From contig CM040085.1 of the NCBI GenBank assembly GCA_022496805.1, positions 51,448,234-51,512,233 of the forward strand: a DNA stretch of 64,000 nucleotides, written 5' to 3'. The stretch is from Pohlia nutans. Lineage: Eukaryota > Streptophyta > Bryopsida > Bryales > Mniaceae. Below, in pieces: positions 36,600-48,013 of the stretch. Both the position numbers and the translations under genes were made by a program. Within the stretch, counting starts at the first letter, position 1. Each line of letters begins with the position of its first letter. Under the pieces are notes generated by a model. It was not told the DNA's origin, made no database searches, and saw only the letters and a program-made list of their open reading frames with translations.

Positions 36600-36980
36600 T
36601 ACTACACTAAATAGTATATTTAGTGTGAGGCACATTAATTGCGAACATCACTCTAAATATCAAAAAACCTACTTTTGTAAAAACACTAATTGTGAATTCT
36701 CACACTATTTATGAAGAATAGTAACATTTTAACATTGTGATCTTTTGAGATATGGATATTTAGTGTGAGTAAGGAATGAAACTTGAGATGAAAGTTTAGA
36801 TGGAAAAACTGAAATTTTAGAAATGGAATGAATCGAATTGGATGATAATTGAAATTGGATGATAAGTATGATTATCATCCAACACTAATTACCCACAAAT
36901 TGACAATTAGTGTTAGACAAGGAGTAGGGGTAAGCACATTATTCATCACCTCACACTAAATATACTATTTAGTGTAGTGA
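36600..36980. mobile_element. MITE with ACTACACTAAATAGTATATT ends
   Basis: The block at 36600-36629 recurs inverted at about 36950-36980. The interior has further short inverted repeats of the CACACTAA/TTAGTGTG type. Confidence 0.55.
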
Positions 36981-37181
36981 AAACACATCCTAGAAACAAA
37001 GTTTAAAACTATTTAGGTGAGAATGTGATGACCACTTGTATATTATTGTACACTAAAAAAAATAAAAAAAAACTAAGATATACCACCCTTTTCGTACCCC
37101 AATTTCGAAGTCACTCTATTTTTCCAATATGTACTAGTAATGTAGGTATCAAAGTTTTAAATGTAAATGATTGATACACAA

Positions 37182-37828
37182 GAGTTATCCTTAAAGTCAC
37201 CTTGTGTTTGAATTAGATACCGTGAATTTTGCTTTAATATACTCTTATTTGTTCACCTCAAATAGTTAAAAGGTATATAAGAGCTTAATGGTCTCTCGTT
37301 ATTAGGTGTGTAAGAGCTTGGTGGTCTTCAAACTCATGGAAAACTAGTTTAGCCATCAATAAAGACGGCTAAACTAGTTTTCCATGGATTTCTCTAGAAT
37401 CCCCGGTGGTCTTGAATGAATGGGGACAAAAGTGCCCCCTATTTTTGTCTTGTTCAGGCTACACCTTAAAAAACAACCCCCTCTTCTAATGGTTTTCTAT
37501 TCCAAAGTAGGTCCCCCTAGGGTATATTGGGGCCGCAGGCTCCAAATTACCAAAAAAATTTGCCAAAAAAAGCACCGAAGGTGCCCAAAATGGAAATTCC
37601 AGAAAAAAAAGGGGTGGATGAATAGTGCCCGCATTCAAGACCACCGGGGGATTTAGAGACGGGGGTTTTCAATGAGTTTGAAGACCACCAATCTCTTACA
37701 CACCTAATAATGAGAGCCCACCATGCTCTTCCATACCCTTTAGCTATTTGGAGTGAACAAATAAGAGTATATTAAAGCAAAATTCACGGTATCTAATTCA
37801 AATACAAGGTGACTTTAAGGATAACTCT
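37182..37828. mobile_element. Foldback MITE, GAGTTATCC ends of ~190 bp
   Basis: Inverted arms run from 37182 to about 37400 and back from 37828 to about 37640, starting GAGTTATCCTTAAAGTCACC. A second perfect 21-bp-stem hairpin (GGAAAACTAGTTTAGCC) sits inside the left arm at 37336-37386. The right flank is TA. The same GAGTTATC terminus bounds the 46792-51489 block. Confidence 0.65.
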
Positions 37829-38562
37829 ATAGTGATCACAAAGTGATACAAATAATTACATGACCTTTTTAATAATCAAATCTATAAACTAAAGATGGGA
37901 ATCAATTTTCATGGTTTTTAACACTTTTGAGTGGTTTCTAATGGTACAATAAGAGTGTAATTTTCTCACGTGTATCTTGTCCTTATTCTAAATTGAAAAA
38001 ATTCTAACCCCTAAAATACATATTATTTAGATATAATTGTATGAATAAATTGTAAGCAACTTTAAACTCAAGGTTGACTTATTGTACTAAACATGATTGT
38101 CATATTCACTCAAATGTAAGCATATATTTGTCACTGCAATTTACACCTCTTGGATCTTATTTATGATCTATTAATACAAACAAACAACCTAAAGGACAAA
38201 ATTTATACTGTAAGTCCTAGTTTATTTTTTGAAATATCAAATTCCCATAACAATTATATTCAACATAAATTACAAGGAAAAACATAAAAATAATTATTGC
38301 ATGAGCTTATTTTTAGGAAATAGTTTACTCCAATTACTTATCCTACACTTAACCTAGCCTCAATCGGAGCCTCAAATGAACGGTTGTGTAATATTGCAAT
38401 CATAACATATTGCCCTATTTGTGAAAACCAATTTTTTTTATAGAGTCTATTGCTATTATTTTATCTAAAAGAAATATGAAAGTTCAGATTAAAAAATCGA
38501 GATAAAAAAAAGATTCAAAGAAGGAAACAATAAAGGATGCAAATGAGACAAAATAGACAAAG

Positions 38563-38917
38563 AACACGCAATTCGCTATTTACGCACTTGGCCATATAAT
38601 CATGCACTTGGTCCCCGGAAGCATTAAAAATATTGTCTAAAAAACTGTCTAAAAAACAACCATTTTTGTCGTTCTACAATTACTTTCATTGTAAACAAAC
38701 AATTATTTAATTTAATTTTTGTTCTTATCTTTATCTTTTATCTTTATCTTTATCTTTTATTTTTTATTTTATTTTTCTTTATCTTGTTTCATTTATCTTA
38801 TTTCTTTCTTGTCTTCAATTTCTTTTCCTTCTTGTCTTCCTTCTTGTCTTCTTCTTTTTCTTCTATTTTTTTTCATTTCTCTTGAGGCAGCCGCAAATCC
38901 TTCGCCCGCACCAAAGA

Positions 38918-38953
<36 letters not shown>

Positions 38954-39092
38954 AATTTCTTTTCTCTTTTCTTTTTTGATTTTGTCTTCTTTTTTGTTTG
39001 GGGCTCATGAACCCTGAAAATAGAAATTAAAAAAAATAAAAATTTAGGGTTCAGCCGCCGGCGGCTAAACCCTAAACGGCGGAGGATGCACC

Positions 39093-39123
<31 letters not shown>

Positions 39124-39446
39124 AAAAAAAAGTTTTTTTTTTCTATTTTTAGTCTGTTGTGGGCTAGTGGGTGCGCGGCCGCGCACCCACTGCCTCATTT
39201 TCTCCTTTCTTCCTCTCTTATCTCCCTCTCTCCCTCTCTCCCTCTCTCCCTCTGTCCCTCTGTCCCTCTCTCCCTCTCTCCCTCTTCTTCTCTCTCCCCT
39301 ATATATATGAGGAGAGGGGAGAGGGGAGAGAGAAGAAGAGGGAAGAGGGAGAGGGAGAGAGAAGAGAGGAAGAAAGGAGAAAATGAGGCAGTGGGTGCGC
39401 GGCCGCGCACCCACTAGCCCACAGCAGACTAAAAATAGAAAAAAAA

Positions 39447-39487
<41 letters not shown>

Positions 39488-39600
39488 GTGCATCCTCCAC
39501 CGTTTAGGGTTCAGCCGCTGGCGGCTGAACCCCAAATTTTTATTTTTTTTAATTTCTATTTTCAGGGTTCATGAGCCCCAAACAAAAAAGAAGACGAAAT

Positions 39601-39672
<72 letters not shown>

Positions 39673-40027
39673 TCTTTGGTGCGGGCAAAGGATTTGCGGC
39701 TGCCACAAGAGGAATGAAAAAAAATCGAAGAAAAAGAAGAAGACAAGAAGGAAGACAAGAAGGAAAAGAAATTGAAGACGAGAAAGAAATAAGATAAATG
39801 AAACAAGATAAAGAAAAAATAAAAGAAAAAATAAAATAAAAGATAAAGATAAAAGATAAAGATAAGAATAAAAATTAAATTAAATAATTGTTTGTTTACA
39901 ATGAAAGTAATTGTAGAACGACAAAATCGTTCTTTTTTAGAGAACTTTTTACACAAAAAAATTTAAACAAGATTTGCTCATGAAATGAACGCACTTGACC
40001 AAGTGCATAAATAGCGAATTGCGTGTT
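38563..40027. mobile_element. Foldback element B, 4-bp target duplication
   Basis: Ends are AACACGCAATTCGCTATTTA on both sides in inverted orientation, with AAAG at 38559-38562 and 40028-40031. The arms are extensively complementary from end to end: TATCTTT-rich outer arms, GCGGCTGAACCC blocks, GTGCGCGGCCGCGCAC, then TC/GA-rich inner arms meeting at a TATATATA centre near 39303. Long A and T runs lie at matching positions. It is clearly related to element A at 21665-22890. All open frames within are low-complexity. Confidence 0.85.
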
Positions 40028-40534
40028 AAAGGTGTTGTGCTTTTTTTTTGTCTATCTCTTTATTTATCTTTTACGCAAAGATTTTTTTTCATTTTTCTTT
40101 CTAATTCAATTACCCCTTGGAATAACATTGTACAACGTGAGATAAAGTTTTAGTATCAAATCGCCCGTAAAGATATTTTTATGGCACATTAGGAAATTTT
40201 TAAGAAGGGTGGGACAAAAATACTATAATTGTAACCTCACAATTTGGTCATTTTTTTTTATTGTGTTCCAAGGACAATGGAGACTTCATAACAATCTCCA
40301 CTCTTTGAGAGTGCACTTCCTAAAATAACTTAATTTTGCAAGCAATGTACTATCCCAATAGAAGATATATTGTATATTATTTTATAATCTTACTAGCATA
40401 TATTATCTACACAATTATATTACTCCAACAATGAAAATTTACTTTTAAAACTTATTAAAAATTTCACAACAAATTATGTAAGTTTGAATGCTCTAAAACC
40501 ACTAGCTCCCCCAACTCTGCGTGTAGACTTTTCC

Positions 40535-40660
40535 TAGTGGCACTACAATTGAGACTCAAAACCACCAATTTCACTATTCAAGCAAACCAATGGCATGCCA
40601 AGCATTGCCAAGAAGTAGTTGGTGGTTTTGGGTATCATCATAAGTGAAATTAGTACCACA
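40535..40660. repeat. Fragment of the 14899-15318 MITE, inverted
   Basis: Carries GAGACTCAAAACCACCAATT and ATGGCATGCCAAGCATTG, matching about 15110-15255 on the other strand. The element's termini are not seen here. Confidence 0.6.
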
Positions 40661-40913
40661 TGGTGTGAACATGGAGGAACATGTATGTTGATATTGAGTC
40701 GGTGTACTTTCCACTTAAAAAATTTGTATCAATATTGAGAATAACATTGTGAAAAAATATGTATTCTTTTGTAAAATTTAACCTAATATATGTAAAATGA
40801 AAGAAAAACATTTCACCAATGATATCATTGCTAAAATACATCTGATTCCTTAAGTTGATGGTAAAAAGGCAATCCACCTAATTTTGAGCCTAAAAAAAAG
40901 CCCTCTTAAAGTA

Positions 40914-41040
40914 CAAGTCAGAGCACAAGTCTCCACTCTCCGAGCACAAGTCTCCATTCTCCGAGAGAAAATCTCCATTCCCAAGGCACAAGTCCCCATT
41001 CTGGCAGCACAAGCCTCCATTCTGCTGGCACAAGTCCAAC
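40914..41040. repeat. 21-bp minisatellite, about six copies
   Basis: The unit GCACAAGTCTCCATTCTCCGA is repeated with substitutions. It yields repeated-peptide frames on both strands, which I do not treat as genes. It borders the orphan LHCB promoter. Confidence 0.7.
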
Positions 41041-41059
41041 TCAGTCTGATGAGGAGGAG

Positions 41060-41466
41060 CGCAATCGCATAACGACCAATCCATTGCATTGCGAGTCAGA
41101 GCTCTCCAACTGATTCGATGGCGAAGATGATATATACGGGCCATGAATTCAATCACAGCCTAGCTAGACGGCCCGCTAGCTAGCTAGCTAGCTGGCTAGA
41201 TCCAGTGCCGAACGCCTCCCACCAGACAATGGAGATATTCCTCGCTTTTTGGAAAAGTTTGAAGAATAGTAAACAGCCGCACGCCTGACAATTCAACAAC
41301 TCCACGAGATAATCGGAAATCATCTCCACCGGATGCCAAATCGGCCATCCAAGAAATCTACGCACTGGCCAATCCAATGCAAATGCACCGGCCCACCCAA
41401 TCATCTGCACTTGCCATTGCATCCTACCTCCATCACTCTCTCCCCGACTTGCGGAGATATTGCCAC
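41060..41466 (+). promoter_or_regulatory. Orphan LHCB promoter with no gene
   Basis: This direct repeat of 41812-42255 contains CTGCGAGTCAGAG-type sequence, AGATATTCC (41233-41241), GCCATCCAAGAAATC and CCAAT boxes at 41369, 41374 and 41397. Similarity stops just after GACTTGC(A/G)G, before where the TATA box should be, and no exon follows. It is either a truncated duplicate or a promoter left behind when a gene was lost. Confidence 0.75.
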
Positions 41467-41811
41467 TTAACCTCTTAATGAAATTTATTGGTGAAGTGAA
41501 GCTGAGGGTTACACTCTCAATCAACCATAACTACAGTAACTTGTTTATTCTGGAAGGACTTTCAGCTGGACCAAAAGTGGTGATCCAGAATTGATTTTAT
41601 GAATTCCTCTGTACTGTACAGTACAGTACACTAGGTTCGGAAGAGCAAGGTTGCCAGCACTAGTTACTTAGCTCCTGCTAGCTTGCTTAAACGCAAAAAA
41701 AGACTTCCAGCAGAGCGAGCATTCCCTCTGAACTTGAGCATAAGCGAAACCAAAACAACATTCACGAGGAAAGTCAACTCGAAATGGCCGGACATGATTT
41801 GATCCAGTTTC

Positions 41812-42372
41812 CCAATCGGGAGAGGACCAATGGTTTGCACTGCGAGTCAGAGCTCTCCAACTGATTCGATGGCGAAGATGATCTATACTATTAAATCATG
41901 CACGGCCTAGATGGCTCGATCCACGCCCGAACACCTCCCACCAGGCAATGTAGATATTCCTCGCTTTTTCAAAATTGGGACGATTTCAAACCATGAGTCT
42001 CTGGAGTAGCAGCCAGCCGCACGACCTACTGACAAAGAATATTGGCTGTAACAAGCTGACTGTTCAATTCTATTGGGGCACTCTGTCCCCATCATGGCTT
42101 GTAGGAAACAGCAACGTAGACTACCTTTGGTTGCCAGTTGGTCACATGCCAAATCAGCCATCCAAGAAATCCAGGGACTGGCCAATCCAATGCAAATGCA
42201 CCAGTGCAGCCAATCATCTGCACTTGCGATCACCAATCATCACTCTCTTCCAGACTTGCAGGCTCAACGACACCCAACTGCGTATAAACCATCGCTAGAT
42301 ATCCTATCTCTCACCAACAGTTTGAGCAATCTCACAACGGAGTCTACAATTTGTACTCGTAATCTTGCAGTC
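41812..42372 (+). promoter_or_regulatory. LHCB copy 5 promoter (shared LHCB type)
   Basis: TATAAA is at 42293-42298, 75 bases before the ATG. Four CCAAT boxes lie within 56 bases (42182, 42187, 42210, 42233). AGATATTCC is at 41952-41960. The stretch CGGCCTAGATGG at about 41910 is the uninterrupted version of the site where foldback element A inserted in copy 2. Confidence 0.75.
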
Positions 42373-43396
42373 ATGGCCGCCGCTACCGCCTGCGCTTCCA
42401 CGGCCTTGGCTGGGCAGTCGCTGCTCAAGTCCGTCAATGAGCTCTCCCGCCAGGTGGGCTCTTCCAAGGCCCGCGTCGTCATGGCCAAGGGCAAGAGCAC
42501 CGACAGCATCTGGTGAGTCTTTGTTCTGGGCTGCAATGCCGAGATGGCAATTCACTTGCAGAGCGTAGTGATCGCTTTGTGTTCCAGGCAGCGGTCGCAA
42601 TTGGACTATCCTCGGTCACTGTGGTGACGGCAATGTTCGATCTCAGTTAACGACTTTGTGTGGGCTCTCTGTGCCGGCGTTGTTTGTGTTGGCTAGCTAT
42701 TGTAGATGATAGAGCAAGTCCTGATGAGATTTGGCGTGGTGCAGGTATGGTGCTGACCGCCCGAAGTTCCTGGGCCCCTTCTCCGAGAACACGCCCTCGT
42801 ACTTGACCGGTGAGTTCGCTGGAGACTACGGATGGGACACCGCTGGACTTTCTTCGGACCCCGAGACGTTCGCCCGCAACAGGGAGCTGGAGGTGATCCA
42901 CGCGCGCTGGGCGATGCTGGGAGCTTTGGGGTGCGTGACCCCCGAGCTGTTGGCCAAGAACGGGACGAAGTTCGGCGAGGCCGTGTGGTTCAAGGCCGGG
43001 TCGCAGATCTTCGCTGACGGAGGTCTGGACTACTTGGGCAACCCCAGCCTTGTGCACGCGCAGAGCATCTTGGCGATCTGGGCGAGCCAGGTGATCCTGA
43101 TGGGAGCCGTGGAGGGGTACCGTGTTGCGGGAGGGCCTTTGGGCGAGGTGACTGACCCCATCTACCCCGGAGGCAGCTTCGACCCCTTGGGCTTGGCTGA
43201 CGACCCCGACACGTTCGCAGAGCTGAAGGTGAAGGAGATCAAGAACGGGCGACTGGCGATGTTCTCGATGTTCGGGTTCTTTGTGCAGGCGATCGTGACG
43301 GGCAAGGGCCCTCTGGAGAATTTGAGCGACCACTTGGCGGACCCCGTGGCCAACAACGCGTGGGCATACGCCACCAACTTCACCCCCGGCAGCTAG
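42373..43396 (+). CDS. LHCII chlorophyll a/b-binding protein, copy 5
   Basis: Two exons, 42373-42512 and 42745-43396, with intron 42513-42744 (GTGAGT donor, GTGCAG acceptor) at the shared WYG position. 263 residues. The start is [10 protein letters not shown], the mature N-terminus [12 protein letters not shown] is two residues longer than in copies 3 and 4, and the C-terminus is PGS rather than PGN. Other differences are KFLGPF and SSDPETF. All helix A/B chlorophyll ligands and the trimer motif WYGADR are present. It is the only copy on the plus strand, so the array contains an inversion between copies 4 and 5. A polyadenylation-type AATAAA lies 131 bases past the stop. Confidence 0.95.
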
Positions 43397-43526
43397 AGTG
43401 GCTATTCGACGATATGACACTGGCTGGCGCGAATCCGTTGATGGCCGTTTGTACCATAGAAATTGATTATGACATTGCAAGTCTGTATACTACCTTGTGG
43501 CCGCTGCCCTGCCGCTGAGTCTGATA

Positions 43527-43532
43527 AATAAA
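43527..43532 (+). terminator. AATAAA polyadenylation-type signal of LHCB copy 5
   Basis: AATAAA about 130 bases after the stop codon, a reasonable 3'-UTR length. Plant poly(A) signals are loose, so this is suggestive only. Confidence 0.4.
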
Positions 43533-45228
43533 GTAGTATATTGCTCCTAATTTAGCTTTCGATTACCTTTCAAATGCATGGCCCCGTACGGAATCTTTCT
43601 GTCTGCGATATCTTACTACATCGTGCCATGGAATTGTAAGAGTCTGTTACAGTGTATTTTCAGATCAGTCATTTGTTTACAGTGGCATCTGCGATCTTCT
43701 GCAAACTCGTTGAGCACTTACTTCCTTGCGTTGCAGATTGATTGGTTTCATTGTGTCGTTCCAAATGGCTAATAGTATGCATTCAGTACAATGAGTTTAT
43801 CAATTGGCTTGTTCTTAGTAACGCAGCTACAGACGTTTTGAAATCTTTTGGAAGTTCCGGGAGGTCACTGAAGGTGAGTTCTTACACACGCCATTGCTTT
43901 GTTAGATTTTCCAACATAGTTTGTTCTAAAGTAGAACAGAGTCAACTGATTTTCAGTTAAGATGTTTAGAGAAGTTCTTAACAGAAGAAGCAATTGCAAC
44001 TGCAGAATACGATAGATCGATTAATGCACAAGTTAGACATCTTGTGACATGCTAACAGAGCCTCAGAAACCACCCAATTCATTTCACCCACAGCTTATTA
44101 AATATGCCCATTGTTGTCTTTATCTTCTTTTAATTCTTTGTTGCCTTCTACTTGAATCCTTTCTCGCCTACTTCTTTGAATCCTATGTTGCCTACTATTT
44201 AGAATCTTTTTTGTCCTCTTCTTGTTTCCTACTTTCTACATTTCTTTTTAGCAAAATAATCCTATTATATATTATTAATATTTAAAACTACTTGGTATTA
44301 TATAAACTCTGTATGACTGATTCTCACACTAGAGCAAGAATGCTACATGTGTAATCAATATCTAGTTTAAGTGTCGCTTTTGGATTTAACTGTAGTGGTT
44401 GCTTTTCGTGTCATGGATGATTGTGGGTGCACAATGAAAGACTCGGCACATGTATCATCCCCATCAATGCAGGTCTTTCTTCTGTCCAGTATGCTTTCCA
44501 AGATGCTCCGACCTTGGCTTAAATAATGCTTAATAATCACCAGTCCCACATTGTAGGGAGATATATTTGATGAAGTTTGCCGACGTAGAAATTAGACAAT
44601 TTCAAGTTCTTCCAGTTCACGTTTAGCCAAATCGTAGTCGCTTTCTCGGCAATGCGTTCTTAACTAATTCATTGAAAAGTCCAGTATTGTACCAGAGTAT
44701 CAGTTGAAATAAACACTTGAATTACCCAACGGAGTGACGCATCAAAATGGATGCCATATTAATCCAACAATCATCCCCAGTGCCAACTCAAGGCTTATGT
44801 TCATCTTACGTCTCAGGCATGCGGAAAACCTCATCAGAAAGATAAGCAGAAGGAAGAACATCTTAAGCAGAATGGATACGAGAGAACAGTGCTTGAGTAA
44901 GATCATCACCACCAGGTACAGAGAAAAGGAAAAACCATCGTCAGCTCTCAAGGATTTCACCAATTTCTGACATGTACAGAAAATGTATTTCATAAATTTG
45001 CTACGCAAAATGTACAAGGGAAGAGCCACTGAAAATCAGAAGCTGCCATCAGTGCAGACACACAATGGCGCAATTCACAAAGAAGAAATGGTGCGCTGAA
45101 TCCAGCACTATGGTTACAAGTAGGTCGATGATCAACACGTACACATAGATTACAAACTAAAGTGACTGACTACGCAAAGGATCCCACGAGCCTTTGGAAA
45201 AAAAAATTGTCTGTGAAAATGGCCTTGC
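43533..45228. other. Gene-free; degenerate ~22-bp repeat
   Basis: A degenerate tandem repeat with TTGAATCCT and GCCTACT units lies at about 44120-44235. The last few hundred bases are presumably 3' UTR of the minus-strand thioredoxin gene. No other gene is supported. Confidence 0.4.
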
Positions 45229-45846
45229 TCAAGGGGATGTGCTGGTGGAGAAGAGGTTGGCGTCGTCCAGGGGCGGGCCAATGCTGCACCTGTCGGTGTT
45301 GTGTAACGCAATGGCGTCCCGGAGCTTCTGCAGCTTGGAGAGCGAGCAGGAGAAGGCGTCCAGGCGGCCCTCGGCGCCACGGTAGAGATGGAAGAAGGGC
45401 AGGACTTTGATGTTCAAGCACTTGCACATGGGCTTGTTGTGTTCGAAATTGACCTTGAGGAACTGGACGTCCGGATGCGCGGCCGCGAGCTTGCACAGCT
45501 TGGGGTAGAGCGCGCGGCACGAGCCACACCACGACGCGTAAAACTCCGCCACCACGAGCTTGTCCCCGGCGTTCGACAGCGCGTCCACGAACTCCTGCGT
45601 GGAATGCACGTCGTGGAAGTTCGGCCCGCCGTCCTTCTCCCACCACGCCACTCCGTCGCTGCTCCCCGTCCCCGCCGCAACTCGCACACCCCGTGGCCCT
45701 CGCGCGCTCAATCCCCGCTTCCAGGTCCACCATGGCATTGCCACTGCTGTCCTCTGCTGCAATCTCACCCTTGCTAACAAACCCTTACTATTTCTCTCCA
45801 GAAACTCCCACGACCGCACCTCCGTGACGTGCGTCGCCATCGCCAT
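45229..45846 (-). CDS. Atypical plastid thioredoxin (ACHT1/2-like)
   Basis: Intronless, 205 residues from the Met at 45846. The frame stays open upstream to 45915, but those 23 residues look like leader, and MAMATHVTEV is the better start. Residues 1 to about 60 are Arg/Ser/Ala-rich and fit a plastid transit peptide. WWEKDGGPN at about 68-76 is typical of ACHT proteins. The redox site is WCGSC at 106-110 followed by Arg, in EFYASWCGSCRALYPKLC. Extra Cys residues follow (MCKCLN at about 140-145), then cis-Pro150 in VLPFFHLYRGAEG. The tail ends TDRCSIGPP before a short unrelated stretch. ACHT proteins oxidise or reduce plastid targets such as 2-Cys peroxiredoxin and relay light and redox state. 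The extended sequence match makes the family call firm; subtype 1/2 is inferred. Confidence 0.85.
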   Translation of the reverse strand: MAMATHVTEVRSWEFLERNSKGLLARVRLQQRTAVAMPWWTWKRGLSARGPRGVRVAAGTGSSDGVAWWEKDGGPNFHDVHSTQEFVDALSNAGDKLVVAEFYASWCGSCRALYPKLCKLAAAHPDVQFLKVNFEHNKPMCKCLNIKVLPFFHLYRGAEGRLDAFSCSLSKLQKLRDAIALHNTDRCSIGPPLDDANLFSTSTSP

Positions 45847-46790
45847 CCCCAACTCCTGCAACTCCACAACCCTAAATCCAAATCTCCAGCCCTGAAAAAT
45901 AACCCTAATCGACAAAACCTACGAAACTGGCTCAGCCATCATCAGAACTCCAATTCGAGCCTTGGAAAACAACCCTAATCGAACACTGAAAACAAAAGCT
46001 ACGAAACTGGCTCAGCCATCATCGGAACTCCAATTCGAGGCCTGGAAACAAAGGTGTTGCTTGAATTCTACCATAACCTACAAGCCCGATTTGCCTCGAC
46101 GTTCTACTCCATTTGCACAGAATTGAAGCCCTGATTTGCGAAATTGCGTGGGGAGAAGGAGAGTGCCGTAGTGATTGATGGCGGAAACGGAAAAGCAGGT
46201 GGTGCGAGTGGTGAGCATTTGAACAGTCACAGTGAAATGCTTTTTCTCCGGTTCTCAGGAAGATCTGATCATTCTTTCTTTTGTTTTTTTGCATTCACAT
46301 TCTCGCCGGGTCGTGCGGCCTGGATACTGATTCCTCACGGAATGCCCGTGAGTTGACATCTCCCACATGGCAGGCTTTTCCCAGAATCTAGACTGCGAGT
46401 GTCACCCACAGTGTCAGACAGCCAATTTTTTTGATGGCTCTGACCATAGGGAAGAGGCATTGCGGGGACACCCATTTTCTTGGGCTAAATATCACTGTAG
46501 CAAATATATTCCGTTCATGATTCCGCTGAAATGCATTCTCGTCCTTCACCTGTTCTATTCCAGTCCGAGTTCCTCGTAGTATAACTGCTTGTTTTTTTTG
46601 TTTTTTTTTTAAAACTTTTTTGTGGTAGGCGACACGTACCCTGAAATGTACATGTAGCATAATTGAGCAGTGCAATGGACATTAGAAGAAATATGGGCTT
46701 GCAGGAGGCCCTCAAAATACCCATCTTTTTGCCCATGGTGTCCATGAGCATAGTCAACCATGAGTTGCCATGTCCGAATTCACAGACAAT
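45847..46790. other. Upstream region of the thioredoxin gene
   Basis: The stretch next to the gene holds two direct near-copies of an AACCCTAATCGA...GCTCAGCCATCATC unit (about 45901-46030). No second gene is supported. Confidence 0.35.
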
Positions 46791-48013
46791 AGAGTTATCT
46801 GAAAACAAAATTGGTTTTCAAATGAAGTTCAAATAGAGTTCTCTTCCTATAATTATAATTTCTGACAATCATTGTTCATGAATAGTTTCTATGGTTGGGG
46901 CTCTTGACTTGGGGGAACATGTGGGAACTCTCCTTTAGCACTAGGGAGGTCACGAGTTCCACAACCCATAGTGGTGCAGGGTCTTGCTTTAGATTATTCT
47001 CCAACTCACCATAGACTAGTTTTGCAGTCTTTTTGAACTCAAAACGAGTCTAAGGTGAGTTTAAGATTTCTTTTCACTTTGGGACACTATTTTCGGTTAA
47101 CTCTAATGCTACAGTGAGAATGTGAGATTGATACAATAAAGAAAAAAAACAATTAAAAAACAATTAAAAAAACAAAAAAGAACAAGAGAAAGACCTCTAA
47201 CCGGGCCCGTTGCAACGCCTGCTGACATTTGCAGCACAGTGGCAGGGCCCGTATATAATTAAAAATTATTGCGTCATTTTTTTGTAATTTTTTATTATTT
47301 AATTATTTAATTAAAAAACACAAAACATTAGTGCCGGTTAGCGTTGCAGTAGGCCTAGGGGGTGTATTTTTCATGTTTTTTCTTTTTTTTTTCTTTTTGC
47401 ATGTCCCTCTTTTAACAACTTTCCAAAGGACTTGGAGCCTTCTACAATCCCATATTTCTTCTGATGTTATCGTTTTGAAAACTGGATCGAAAGAGAATCT
47501 TCACTTAGATTCATTTTTCTAAGTAATGAAGGAATGCCATTTGTATTTCATGAATTTTGGGACCACCATGTCATTGCCACGTAAACTTGGTTTCTAATTG
47601 TAAATAGACTATGGTCTCATTACAAAAGGGTGTTGGCTCCCATTGTTCTATTATACTATGTAGCCGTTGTAAAAAAAAATGATAAATTAGGGTGTCCTAG
47701 TGCGAGTATTTGCCCTAGCTTTTGTGCACGCTTCTGCAATGAGCAGTTTTGAATTAGGGCCCCATTATAGTAGGAGTTGAGCCCGTTTTGATGTGCAAGA
47801 GGGTTGAAATCCTCACTTCTCATTGGTTGAACCCTAAAATTGAGCCCAACACCTTTATACAAGACTTGAGCCCAAAACTTCCAAAATATTTTTTACATTA
47901 AAAGCGACAATATTTAACATAGGCCGCACTCCAACAATTAGGTCCACCGAGAATGGAAGACCAATTTGTGGGCTTGGGCTTGTTTGCACATTTCAATAAA
48001 AAGAAATTGTTAA

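Noticed and set aside
38719..39574. Several overlapping frames in foldback element B
   Set aside because: They consist of Ser/Leu/Pro or Arg/Glu/Lys low-complexity runs from TC/GA tracts and poly-A in a palindrome.
40884..41072. Repeat peptide QVS/ILR on the plus strand and a Cys-rich frame on the minus strand
   Set aside because: Direct products of a 21-bp minisatellite; a unit length divisible by three keeps all frames open.
42647..43480. 277-residue frame antisense to LHCB copy 5 exon 2, with similar ones at 16236-16865, 27354-27839 and 33981-34466
   Set aside because: They mirror the GC-rich third-position pattern of LHCB codons. Similarity among them follows from the sense-strand homology.
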